DNA of 64,000 bases from a virus: positions 1-64,000 of IMG/VR virus record IMGVR_UViG_3300027721_000734; one strand, 5' to 3'. Below the pieces are notes generated by a model that saw only the letters and a program-made list of their open reading frames with translations, ran no database searches and was not told the origin of the DNA. The first letter of the stretch is position 1. Each line of letters begins with the position of its first letter. The position numbers and the translations under genes were made by a program. This document shows positions 11,767 to 20,901 of this stretch, in pieces.

Positions 11767-13428
11767 TTACGGGTAAGTCATAATTAGTTCTAAATAACCG
11801 GTAGATTGTTGTCCGTATAATTTATTACCAATTGCAAATATTAAATTATATTCCGTTGTAAATGATTGGAAGACCGTCCCATCGGAATTTAAAATTATCC
11901 AATTTAATGATGGTGTACCATTATATGAAGTAAAAGTACCCCAAAGTAATAATTTATTTGTCCATATTATTGTACAGTAAGAACTAAGGTCTGCTGTTCC
12001 ACCTGATAATCCGGTACCACTATTAAAACTAGGGTCAATAGTTCCATCAGACATTAATTTAAGAATTCTGTTGACAGGTGTTCCATTGTACATAGTAAAT
12101 CCTCCACCATTGTAATTAGTACCAACAACATAAAAGGATGTTTCTCCGGATATTCGAAAAGTATTAATTGCTTCCTCTCCGTAACTATTAAACCCTGTAC
12201 CATAATTAAAACTATCGTCTTTATATCCATTAGATTGTAATTTAATAATATGGTTTGCAGAAATACCACTAAACGACGTGAAATACCCCGTAACATACAT
12301 AGAATCATCAGGATTAACTAACACACCTTGAGGGATAGTAGGTGCTCCGGCAAATCCTGTTGTTGCTGAGAAAGTCATATCCATAGTACCACCACTACTT
12401 AGTTTTGCTAAACCATAGATAGGGGTAGTAACTCCATTATATGTCGAAAAATATCCCGGAACTATAATATTACCCAATGAATCAATTCCCGGTACCGCCG
12501 TATAAAAACCGTTAAATCCTGAACCCATAACAAAAGTGTTATCAATACTACCATCAACATTTAATCTAACGATTCTATTTTTGGATACACCACTATATGA
12601 TGTTAAAAATCCTGTCGCAATTATCTTACCGTCAGGTTGTTGTATGATTGATTCACCATTGTAAAAATAGTCATATGGACCAGCAAATCCTGTACCACCA
12701 GTAAATGAATAATCAATTGTTAAATCTTGATTTAATTTTATTATACCTCCAGCAGGAACCACATTATTTTCACTATAACCTGTATATGCACCATAGAAAT
12801 ATCCGCTAGTGGAATTATCAATAAAATCAATTAAATAGGCTGAGTCGTTAGGTTCAAATCTATATTGAGGTGTTGGTGACGGTGTCATTGTTTGAGTTGG
12901 AGTTATTGTTGGTGTCAAAGTCGGAGTTGGGGTATTCGTTGGTGTTGGCGTTATTTCGGATGTCGGACAACTATTATCAACACAAACATCATTAATTGAG
13001 ATTATTACATCTTCATCCGCAAACGGTAATCTACCACAAACATAAAAAGTTGTTGATTGAGGGATAACACCTGTAAATATAGTTTCGTCACATAGAATAT
13101 AACCAAAATTTAAATTTCCGGTTCCAACATTAATAAAGGCGATGCAACTACAAGAAAGATTTGTTGGTGTTATTGTTGGTGTTGGTGTTAGTGTTGGGGT
13201 GGGTGTAGGTGTAAAACAGTTAATGTAATTTATTGTTTCACATCCTTTACTGTCGGTAATAACTACTAATAATTGGTTAACCCCATTTAGTTGTGTAGGT
13301 GGCGTTATTGTTATGGGTGCTGAAGTCACACCACTAATCGCAAAATAACAATAAGTATATGTAATATCACATATTGTGATACTAAATGGTGGATGCCCTA
13401 CTAAACTAGTTATTTCTATTGATTGCAT
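11767..13428 (-). CDS. Delta-60 repeat beta-propeller-like fibre protein
   Basis: This is a 553-residue protein. Residues about 215-545 carry delta-60 repeats (TIGR02608 type) in which a unit such as 'G.I.kLn.DGs.D.sF..GtGF.g' recurs. Examples are IIKLNQDLTIDYSF, RIVRLNVDGSIDNTF and HIIKLQSNGYKDDSF, each followed by a Gly-Phe motif. They probably fold as a beta-propeller. The N-terminal 75 residues (VVITDSKGCETI) faintly resemble SprB-type repeats of gliding Bacteroidota adhesins. Two short Thr-Pro linkers (about 76-90 and 160-185) separate the domains. It is the first gene of the leftward fibre cluster and is divergent from the glycosyltransferase operon at 13508. Function as a virion surface protein is inferred from context. 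Confidence 0.7.
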   Translation of the reverse strand: MQSIEITSLVGHPPFSITICDITYTYCYFAISGVTSAPITITPPTQLNGVNQLLVVITDSKGCETINYINCFTPTPTPTLTPTPTITPTNLSCSCIAFINVGTGNLNFGYILCDETIFTGVIPQSTTFYVCGRLPFADEDVIISINDVCVDNSCPTSEITPTPTNTPTPTLTPTITPTQTMTPSPTPQYRFEPNDSAYLIDFIDNSTSGYFYGAYTGYSENNVVPAGGIIKLNQDLTIDYSFTGGTGFAGPYDYFYNGESIIQQPDGKIIATGFLTSYSGVSKNRIVRLNVDGSIDNTFVMGSGFNGFYTAVPGIDSLGNIIVPGYFSTYNGVTTPIYGLAKLSSGGTMDMTFSATTGFAGAPTIPQGVLVNPDDSMYVTGYFTSFSGISANHIIKLQSNGYKDDSFNYGTGFNSYGEEAINTFRISGETSFYVVGTNYNGGGFTMYNGTPVNRILKLMSDGTIDPSFNSGTGLSGGTADLSSYCTIIWTNKLLLWGTFTSYNGTPSLNWIILNSDGTVFQSFTTEYNLIFAIGNKLYGQQSTGYLELIMTYP

Positions 13429-13463
13429 ATTGATAAATATAATTATAACCCATTTTAATTAAA

Positions 13464-13493
13464 TTGTTTTTCTTGACAAACATATTCATTTTG
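13464..13493 (+). promoter_or_regulatory. Weak Bacteroidota-type promoter for the glycosyltransferase operon
   Basis: TTG at 13464-13466 is separated by 19 bases from TCATTTTG (13486-13493). This is one mismatch from the Bacteroidota -7 element TAnnTTTG. Initiation would fall about 10 bases before the ATG at 13508. The 79-base gap between the divergent genes is the only place for such a signal. Confidence 0.4.
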
Positions 13494-13507
13494 TTATTTT
13501 TATATCT

Positions 13508-16225
13508 ATGAAAAAAGTTTTAATTATAACCCCCCATTTAAGTACTGGTGGAGCACCACAAGTAACACTTAATAAGATAAAGTTATTAAAGAACGATTAT
13601 ATTATTAAATGTGTTGAATATTCTTTGGTTGCGTGGAACTATGTGGTTCAACGAAATCAAATTGAAAATATGTTATTAGATAATTTCCACCCATTAGGAG
13701 ATAATAAATCTGAACTTATTAATATTTTAAAAGATTTTAATCCTGATGTTGTTAGTATGGAAGAATTCCCTGAATTCTTTATGGACGATGAAATAACAAA
13801 AGAAATATATAAGCAAGACCGTAGATACACTATTTTTGAAACTACCCACGATTCTAGCTTTCCTGTTACATCAAAAAGATTTTTTCCTGATAAATTCATA
13901 TTTGTAAGTGCGTTTAACGCCTTTAGATATTCTATCTTTGATATTCCATATGAAATAATAGAATATCCTGTAGATGTCAAAATAAAAAACCAAAAAGAGA
14001 ATCAAGAGAAATTAGATTTAAACCCTAATTGGAAACATGTGGTTAATGTTGGTTTATTTACCGCTAGAAAAAACCAAAAATATCTTTTTGAGATTGCCGA
14101 ATACTTAAAGAATTATAAAATTAAATTTCATTTTATTGGGAATCAAGCGGACAACTTTAAAGATTATTGGGGACCATTGATAACTAACAAACCAAAGAAT
14201 GCCATTATATGGGGTGAAAGAAATGATGTGGGTAGTTTTATTCAAGCATCCGATGTATTTTTCTTTTCATCAAAAGGTGACCGAAATAATAAGGAATTAA
14301 ACCCTATCGCCATTAAAGAGGCTTTAGAGTATAAGATACCGATGATGATGTATAATTTGGAGGTTTATTGTGATAAATACAATGATAAAGAATCAATAAC
14401 CTTTTTAACCGGAGATATAAAACAAGATTCCGAAAACTTATTAAACATATTAGGTCTTGAGATTGACAATAATTTAATCTCATCCATAAATGATGATGAA
14501 GTAATTATTATCAGTACTTACCCCGACACCATTAAACGCAAAAATCTAACGATTGAGTGTATAGAAAGTTTCAAAAAATTAGGTAGAAAAATTATATTAG
14601 TTTCTCATTATCCGGTACCAAATGAAATACAGGAGATGGCGGATTATTATATATTTGACTCAAATAATTTAATGATACCTCATTCATATTATACTCACTT
14701 CTATAATAATACAGACCAATATAATACTCAAATAAACATCAATGGGTTATCAAATTCAAATCAATCTTTGGCGGTACACATGAATTTTATGAATGGTGCT
14801 AAATTGGCTAAAGATATTGGTGCAACCAAATTTATGATAATCACTTATGATGTTATTCTAAATGATTTAGACATACCATTAATTGAAGAATATTTTAATA
14901 AATTAACAACTTGGAACTGTTGTTTATCCTATATGGATAATGGTATTGAAACGACATCAATGGTGTTTAAAACCAGTTATTTTCTAAATACTTTTTTAGA
15001 TATTAATGATGAAGTTACCTTTAATAATCATTGTTTAGAATTAAAATGTCACAATTTTTTAGAAAATTACTATATGAAAATTTTAGAAGGTAAAGAAAAT
15101 ATTTGGATTGAATATAATAATAAAAAAACAATATTACCGAATTCAGGTTTGGGGGTATCATCTAATTCTGAATATTATTCAATTTTACCAGTTAATGATA
15201 CTAAAAATAGGTGGGTGTTTTATTTTTATACATATAATATTGATAATCGTAGATTGGAATTATCAATTAATAAATCGGGTAAAAACATCTTTAATGATTC
15301 TATAATTATTTCCGAACATAAGTTAGATTTAGTAACCAATAGAGCAAAATATTTTAAACATATCGATTATGATGGAGAACCTATTGAAATTATCATTTCA
15401 TTTTATGATGGAAATAATTTACATAAAACAGAAACTTACGAATTAAATGATGTAACAATTCACGAATATCGTAATAACGGGTTCTTTAAAGAAATTAATA
15501 TTAACCAATCTTTAAAATATAATGTTAAAGTATTACATTTACAAACAACCATAGACGACAGTAGAGAGCAACTATCAAGAGAATCTGTTAAAAGAGTTTG
15601 TGATTTTGGGTTTAATTATGTATTACATCAAAATGAGGTGTTTTCATCATTACCACCATCACATAATTGTTTAAGACCTCATAATGTTAGATTAGAAAAA
15701 TATACTAATATTAACGACCCTGAATACGGGAATGCTTTAACCCCAACTCATTATGGATGTTTTGAATCATTCAAATTGGGGATTATGTCTGAATTTGATA
15801 AAGATTTAGATTTTCTAATTGTGTGTGAAGGAGATTGTATAATTGAGGTCCCTATGGAGGAATTTGTAAATAAAGTCAATCAAGTTTGTGAAATCATTAA
15901 TAATGAAGATATATCTTATTTCTCATTTGGAGATACTAAAACATTAGATTTTGGGTGGCATCAATCTGATGTGGTTAGAGAAATACCTAATCAAGATTTA
16001 CTTTTTATTACTGATAAAATAATTGGTTTGCAATGTATCATGTTTCCAATAAAAACTAAAGAATACCTTATCAATAAATTAAGAACCGAAAAATGGGATT
16101 GTATGGACACATTTTTTAATATAATTTTTTCAGGTAAAAATATGGGGATACTAAAAAATAGAATAACAACTCAATCAGACGGATATTCTTTAATTGATAA
16201 AGAATTAAAAACATTTATAAAATAA
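13508..16225 (+). CDS. Three-domain glycosyltransferase (GT4 + GT-A-like + GT25-like)
   Basis: This 905-residue protein appears to be a fusion of three catalytic units. Residues 1-325 match a GT4-type GT-B enzyme: KKVLIITPHLSTGGAPQVTL at the N-terminus and an NVGLFTARKNQKYLFE motif opening the second Rossmann domain. Residues about 330-560 form a second, GT-A-like unit (VIIISTYPDTIKRKNLTIECI, then FMIITYDVILND). A beta-rich spacer follows (about 590-690). Residues about 690-905 resemble GT25-type enzymes, with GNALTPTHYGCFESF and an EGDC acidic motif near residue 773. It opens a rightward operon; the next gene begins 4 bases after its stop. No membrane segment is visible, so it should be cytoplasmic. 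Family labels are inferred from motifs and the sugar donor cannot be read. Confidence 0.7.
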   Translation: MKKVLIITPHLSTGGAPQVTLNKIKLLKNDYIIKCVEYSLVAWNYVVQRNQIENMLLDNFHPLGDNKSELINILKDFNPDVVSMEEFPEFFMDDEITKEIYKQDRRYTIFETTHDSSFPVTSKRFFPDKFIFVSAFNAFRYSIFDIPYEIIEYPVDVKIKNQKENQEKLDLNPNWKHVVNVGLFTARKNQKYLFEIAEYLKNYKIKFHFIGNQADNFKDYWGPLITNKPKNAIIWGERNDVGSFIQASDVFFFSSKGDRNNKELNPIAIKEALEYKIPMMMYNLEVYCDKYNDKESITFLTGDIKQDSENLLNILGLEIDNNLISSINDDEVIIISTYPDTIKRKNLTIECIESFKKLGRKIILVSHYPVPNEIQEMADYYIFDSNNLMIPHSYYTHFYNNTDQYNTQININGLSNSNQSLAVHMNFMNGAKLAKDIGATKFMIITYDVILNDLDIPLIEEYFNKLTTWNCCLSYMDNGIETTSMVFKTSYFLNTFLDINDEVTFNNHCLELKCHNFLENYYMKILEGKENIWIEYNNKKTILPNSGLGVSSNSEYYSILPVNDTKNRWVFYFYTYNIDNRRLELSINKSGKNIFNDSIIISEHKLDLVTNRAKYFKHIDYDGEPIEIIISFYDGNNLHKTETYELNDVTIHEYRNNGFFKEININQSLKYNVKVLHLQTTIDDSREQLSRESVKRVCDFGFNYVLHQNEVFSSLPPSHNCLRPHNVRLEKYTNINDPEYGNALTPTHYGCFESFKLGIMSEFDKDLDFLIVCEGDCIIEVPMEEFVNKVNQVCEIINNEDISYFSFGDTKTLDFGWHQSDVVREIPNQDLLFITDKIIGLQCIMFPIKTKEYLINKLRTEKWDCMDTFFNIIFSGKNMGILKNRITTQSDGYSLIDKELKTFIK

Positions 16226-16229
16226 TAAA

Positions 16230-17393
16230 ATGGAAATAACTGGAAGTCATATTTATAAAAATTTAAAAATATCCCAACATGATTCAATATCGGAAAGTTT
16301 TGAAGAACTAATCATTTCTCTCAAACCTAGTCAAATTTTAGAAATAGGTGCTTTTGGGGGTGGATTAACTTTATTAATTAGAGATTTATTAGATAATAAC
16401 GGATTAAAAAATACTAGATTAATAACCTACGATATTAACACACCTTCCCATCTTATGGATTATGTGAGAGAAGGTTCAAAGATAGATGTTAGAGTTAAAA
16501 ATATTTTCAATTCCGATTATAATGGTTTAATTGATGAACAGGAGATAATAGATATTATACAATCAAATGGGACAACATTAGTTTTATGTGATGGGGGTAA
16601 TAAAATAAATGAATTTAAAATATTGTCAAATTATTTAAAAGTTGGTGATGTAATTATGGCACATGATTACTCCCCAAATGAAGAATATTTTCAAAAACAT
16701 ATTAATAATCAAATATGGAATTGGTTTGAAATACAAGATTCAGATATTATTGACTCTTGTATTAAAAATAGTTTAATCTCTTATATGGAAGAAAAATTTA
16801 GAAATGTTGTTTGGGTTTGTAAAATCAAATCACAAGTTTTGTTATCTATTTTAGTATGTTCTTTACTTGAGAGAAATAATACATTTTTAAATAAATTAAT
16901 TAATTCGGTTGAATCTCAAATCGGTGATAATCCGGTAGAATTTTTAGTATTTTCGGATAACGCGAAAAGGTCTATTGGTGCAAAAAGAAATGATTTATTA
17001 AGATTATCAAAAGGAAAGTATGTTTCATTCATTGATGATGATGACCGAATTTCCGATACATACATTAAAGACATTCTTAACGAAATTGTTAATTGGTCAC
17101 CAGATGTTATCGTTTTTGATGCGGAAATTTCATTTAATGGTTCTAACAATAAATTAGTTAAATATGGTAGGGAATACGATTATTGTGAAAAATCCGATGC
17201 GTATTATAGACACCCAAATCATTTAATGGTTCATAAAAAAGAAAATATTACCGAATTTTTTAACAACATTAATTTTGGTGAAGACGATGAATGGGCGTCG
17301 AGAATGTTACCAAGAATCGTAACACAGTCAAGAATAAATAAAATTTTATATTTTTACGATTACAACACCTCAACTAAAAAAATAATTAAATAA
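16230..17393 (+). CDS. Methyltransferase-GT2 fusion
   Basis: This 387-residue protein has two parts. Residues about 30-200 look like a class I SAM-dependent enzyme of the cephalosporin-hydroxylase/CmcI kind (ILEIGAFGGGLTLLIRDLL as motif I, then TTLVLCDGGNK and GDVIMAHDYSPNEEY). Residues about 205-387 look like a GT-A glycosyltransferase (VLLSILVCSLLERN, SIGAKRNDLLRLSKG, then FIDDDDRIS, the metal-binding acidic cluster). The ATG follows the previous stop by 4 bases. Its stop codon overlaps the ATG of the next gene, so the pair is translationally coupled. Coupling a sugar transferase to an O-methylating domain suggests capping of a growing glycan. This is inference. Confidence 0.7.
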   Translation: MEITGSHIYKNLKISQHDSISESFEELIISLKPSQILEIGAFGGGLTLLIRDLLDNNGLKNTRLITYDINTPSHLMDYVREGSKIDVRVKNIFNSDYNGLIDEQEIIDIIQSNGTTLVLCDGGNKINEFKILSNYLKVGDVIMAHDYSPNEEYFQKHINNQIWNWFEIQDSDIIDSCIKNSLISYMEEKFRNVVWVCKIKSQVLLSILVCSLLERNNTFLNKLINSVESQIGDNPVEFLVFSDNAKRSIGAKRNDLLRLSKGKYVSFIDDDDRISDTYIKDILNEIVNWSPDVIVFDAEISFNGSNNKLVKYGREYDYCEKSDAYYRHPNHLMVHKKENITEFFNNINFGEDDEWASRMLPRIVTQSRINKILYFYDYNTSTKKIIK

Positions 17394-18019
17394 TGGAAAG
17401 ATTTAATATTATAAATTACTTGATAGAAAACAATAATTATAAAAGTTTTTTGGAAATTGGGACTCAGGAGCGTATCAATTTATCCAAAATAATTATTGAT
17501 AAAAAAATTAGTGTTGACCCAGACCCAAATGTTAATAGTGATTTTAATATATCTTCCGATGATTTTTTTAAACAAAATATGGATAAATTTGATATTATTT
17601 TTATAGATGGACTACATCATGCCGATTTTGCGTATAGAGATATAATAAATTCATTAAAAATATTAAATAAAGACGGTTGCATTGTTGTTCACGATGTTAT
17701 ACCACATTCATATGAAAGCCAACTAATCCCGTTAGAAAAAACATTGTTAAACGGTACATCAATATGGAATGGTGATGTTTGGAAAACATGGATTAAATTA
17801 AGAACTGAAAGAAAAGATTTAATGATGAAAGTTGTGAATACCGACCACGGATGTGGTATCATACATTTAACAAACTATAATAACGGAGATTTTTTAGAAT
17901 CTTACAATAATGGCTATTATGAATATAATAAAGAACTTATATTACCATCATTAAATCTAATTTCTTCTGACAAATTTTTAACATTATTTAAAACCCCAAT
18001 TTCTAAACAATATGATTAA
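17393..18019 (+). CDS. Class I SAM methyltransferase (Methyltransf_24-like)
   Basis: This 208-residue protein has the compact layout of small class I methyltransferases found in glycan gene clusters. It has a SAM-binding loop (SFLEIGTQERINL), an acidic strand end (ISVDPDPN), and the catalytic-region signature FDIIFIDGLHHADFAYRDI followed by DGCIVVHDVIPHS. The start overlaps the previous stop by one base (TAATG). The last codons overlap the start of the 953-residue gene by 8 bases. It probably methylates a sugar in the same pathway as its neighbours. The substrate is unknown. Confidence 0.75.
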   Translation: MERFNIINYLIENNNYKSFLEIGTQERINLSKIIIDKKISVDPDPNVNSDFNISSDDFFKQNMDKFDIIFIDGLHHADFAYRDIINSLKILNKDGCIVVHDVIPHSYESQLIPLEKTLLNGTSIWNGDVWKTWIKLRTERKDLMMKVVNTDHGCGIIHLTNYNNGDFLESYNNGYYEYNKELILPSLNLISSDKFLTLFKTPISKQYD

Positions 18020-20873
18020 TAATATTTTTAACATAGATAAAAATACCATATCTATTGATGTGATTTGTTTATCAAACACTAAAGATAAAAGTTTTTATAA
18101 TTTAACAAAACAGACATTAGACACCCTTTTACTAACCAAAGGGGGGTATGTTTTTAACATAAAATTAATAGAATCTAATATTGAATCTAAATTTATTTAT
18201 GATTATCCGAATTTAAATGTTATCACACCAAATGAAAAATTTAATTATAATAAATTCTTAAATATTGGGTTGTCATATTGTGAAAGTGAATGGATATTAA
18301 TTATCAATAATGATTTAAAATTTACTGAAGATTGGTTAAATAACATATTAATTGAATATTCTTTAAATCCTAACATAAAATCTTTTTCACCCTTTGAACC
18401 TGAATGGGTTCAAAATTATTATAATGGTTCATTTAAAGAGGGTAATGTTTTTTTAGGTTATAATCCTTGTGTTGAGTTATACGGGTGGTGTATATTAGTT
18501 AAGAAAGAAGTAATAGATTTAATAGGCGGGTTTGATGAACAATTTGAATTTTATTATCAAGATAATGATTATGGTTTAACTTTACAAAAGCACAATATTC
18601 CACATGCTTTAATTAAAAATTCTATAGTTTATCATTTAGTATCTAAAAGCCATGAATTAATACCGAATGATAAACACAAGTCAAACACAAGAATAATGGA
18701 AAAATTATTTAGAAATAAATGGGAAAAATGGGAAAAAATAAATAACTATATGAGAATAACACAAGTAACTCCGGGAGTAATCCCAATACCCCCTAATGGA
18801 TGGGGAGCCGTCGAAAAAATATTATGGTGCTACCATAACGAATTTAATTCTTTGGGTCACGAATGTACTATAAAATATTTAAATGAGGCGTCTACCGATA
18901 ATTCGGATATTATACATATCCATATTGCCAATTTAGCATTAGATGCTGCGGAAAGAGGTGTCCCTTACATCTTTTCATTACACGACCATCATGTTGTTCA
19001 TTATGGAAAAGATTCATTTAACTATCGTCAAAATTTAGAAGCAATACAAAAATCCGTAATTTCATTTTGTCACGCAGAATATTTAGTTGATTACTTTGAA
19101 GGGACTGATAAATTATTCTATCTATCTCATGGAGTGGAAGTTGATTATTTTAAAGTCGATAATTTATATAGAGAAGAACATAAATTACTTTGTATTGCTA
19201 ATAATGGTATTGGAGGTGACTCCTCGTTTGATAGAAAAGGGTTTAGATACGCAATAGAATCTGCAAAAAAATTAAATCTTCCAATAACAATTGCCGGACC
19301 GGAAAACAATAAATTATTTTTTCAACACCACCCTGACTTATTAGAATACGAAAAATTAACGCTATTATTAACCAATTTAAGTGAAGATGAAATTTTAGAG
19401 TTATATAAATCACACTCAATATTTTTACACCCATCCATATTGGAAGCTGGTCACCCAAATTTAACATTATTAGAGGCTGTCTCTTGTGGACTTCCTGTTG
19501 TTGGAACTTACGAGGGGTCTCAAAAGATTGACGGTATGATTATATCCGAAAGAAATTCTGATTTAGTTGCGAATGCTATCTCGGAAATAATAAATCAATA
19601 TAAACATTATGTTGATTTAACCCAAAACAATAGAACTAAATTTGATTGGACAACTATTTGTAAAAGAATGGTTAAAATGTATGAGGTGGTTACCTCAATA
19701 AAAAAGGAATACTCATCTGAAGAAACCAAAAATTTATTTATAAAAAATTTTAACAATATAACGAAAACAATGGGATTAATAAACTCAAATAACCAAAATG
19801 TAAAACCAGATGTAAAATATAATTTTCATTTTGTTAATCAACCTTTTTTTGAAATATTAGGTGATAGTGATAAAAAATTTAATGTTGAATTTTATGATAG
19901 TAGTGGATTGCATCATCACACAGAATTATCGTCAAATATGTGGACTAAAGTAAGTCGAGAATACTTTACAAATTGGTATATCAAAGTTTCTTGTGATAAT
20001 GATATTGTTTTTGAATATAACCTTGATTTAACAAATAGAAGAGTTTTCATTTCTTTTGAATCTAGTTCATTGGGAGATAGTATTGCTTGGATACCTTATG
20101 TTTTAGAATTTAAAAAACAACATAATTGTATTGTAATTGTCTCAACTTTTTGGAATAAATTATTTAAAAAATCCTATCCTGAATTAGAGTTTATTGAACC
20201 GGGTTCAACGGTACATAATTTATTTGCCTTATACAGAATTGGGTGGTTTGAAAACGAAACAAAAGAACCGTTTTACCCTAATACAATACCATTACAAAAA
20301 ACAATCACAAATCTTTTAAAATTAGAACATTCCGAAATTAAAGCAACACTTGATTTTACACCTAAAGTAAAACCTATGGTTGAGAAGTATATAACAATTG
20401 CCGATGAATCAACCGCAGGATTAAAACTATGGAATAACCCAAAAGGGTGGCAAGAACTTATTGATTATTTAACTGGATTAGGTTATAAAATTATTAATAT
20501 ATCTAAACACGGTGGAAATTATAAAAATGTTACAAAATTAAAAGACACATCAATAGAGAATACAATGAACTATATTCACCATAGTGAATTCTTTATTGGG
20601 TTATCAAGTGGATTGTCTTGGCTTTCATGGGCGTTAGGAAAACATGTTGTTATGATTTCTAATTTTACCGAATCTGACCATGAATTTACCACAAACTGTA
20701 CTAGAATTACAAATGATTCTGTATGTAATGGATGTTGGAATAAGTCAGAATTTAGATTTGACCGTGGTGATTGGAATTGGTGTCCCGAAAATAAAGGAAC
20801 ACCTCGTCAGTTTGAGTGTCACAAATCAATAACCTCTGAAATGGTGATAAAACAGATACAACATTTATTATAA
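18012..20873 (+). CDS. GT2-GT4-BAHT fusion: autotransporter-type O-heptosyltransferase
   Basis: This 953-residue protein contains three glycosyltransferase units. Residues 1-245 are GT2-like (WILIINNDLKFTEDWL, then GGFDEQFEFYYQDNDYG). Residues 246-570 are GT4-like (MRITQVTPGVIPIPPNGWGA, HPSILEAGHPNLTLLEAVSC). Residues about 603-953 match the bacterial autotransporter heptosyltransferase (BAHT, TibC/Aah) family along the whole domain: SLGDSIAWIPYVLEFKKQH, LYRIGWF, LWNNPKGWQEL and FFIGLSSGLSWLSWALG. The family's cysteine metal finger follows: Cys905, Cys908, Cys924 and Cys936, the last in GTPRQFECHKSIT. In known members this finger binds iron and the enzyme adds heptose to Ser in strand-loop-strand repeats of AIDA-I-type adhesins. 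It ends the operon at a bidirectional terminator. Domain identity is strong. The target in this phage is inferred. Confidence 0.85.
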   Translation: MINNIFNIDKNTISIDVICLSNTKDKSFYNLTKQTLDTLLLTKGGYVFNIKLIESNIESKFIYDYPNLNVITPNEKFNYNKFLNIGLSYCESEWILIINNDLKFTEDWLNNILIEYSLNPNIKSFSPFEPEWVQNYYNGSFKEGNVFLGYNPCVELYGWCILVKKEVIDLIGGFDEQFEFYYQDNDYGLTLQKHNIPHALIKNSIVYHLVSKSHELIPNDKHKSNTRIMEKLFRNKWEKWEKINNYMRITQVTPGVIPIPPNGWGAVEKILWCYHNEFNSLGHECTIKYLNEASTDNSDIIHIHIANLALDAAERGVPYIFSLHDHHVVHYGKDSFNYRQNLEAIQKSVISFCHAEYLVDYFEGTDKLFYLSHGVEVDYFKVDNLYREEHKLLCIANNGIGGDSSFDRKGFRYAIESAKKLNLPITIAGPENNKLFFQHHPDLLEYEKLTLLLTNLSEDEILELYKSHSIFLHPSILEAGHPNLTLLEAVSCGLPVVGTYEGSQKIDGMIISERNSDLVANAISEIINQYKHYVDLTQNNRTKFDWTTICKRMVKMYEVVTSIKKEYSSEETKNLFIKNFNNITKTMGLINSNNQNVKPDVKYNFHFVNQPFFEILGDSDKKFNVEFYDSSGLHHHTELSSNMWTKVSREYFTNWYIKVSCDNDIVFEYNLDLTNRRVFISFESSSLGDSIAWIPYVLEFKKQHNCIVIVSTFWNKLFKKSYPELEFIEPGSTVHNLFALYRIGWFENETKEPFYPNTIPLQKTITNLLKLEHSEIKATLDFTPKVKPMVEKYITIADESTAGLKLWNNPKGWQELIDYLTGLGYKIINISKHGGNYKNVTKLKDTSIENTMNYIHHSEFFIGLSSGLSWLSWALGKHVVMISNFTESDHEFTTNCTRITNDSVCNGCWNKSEFRFDRGDWNWCPENKGTPRQFECHKSITSEMVIKQIQHLL

Positions 20874-20874
20874 C

Positions 20875-20901
20875 AAAAAACCCCAATTAAGGGGTTTTTT
20901 T
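20875..20901. terminator. Bidirectional intrinsic terminator
   Basis: AAAAAACCCC and GGGGTTTTTT (20875-20884 with 20891-20900) enclose the loop AATTAA. T runs follow on both strands. It lies between convergent genes and overlaps the stop codon of the leftward GT9 gene (20900-20902), so it can serve both the rightward operon and the leftward operon. Confidence 0.9.
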
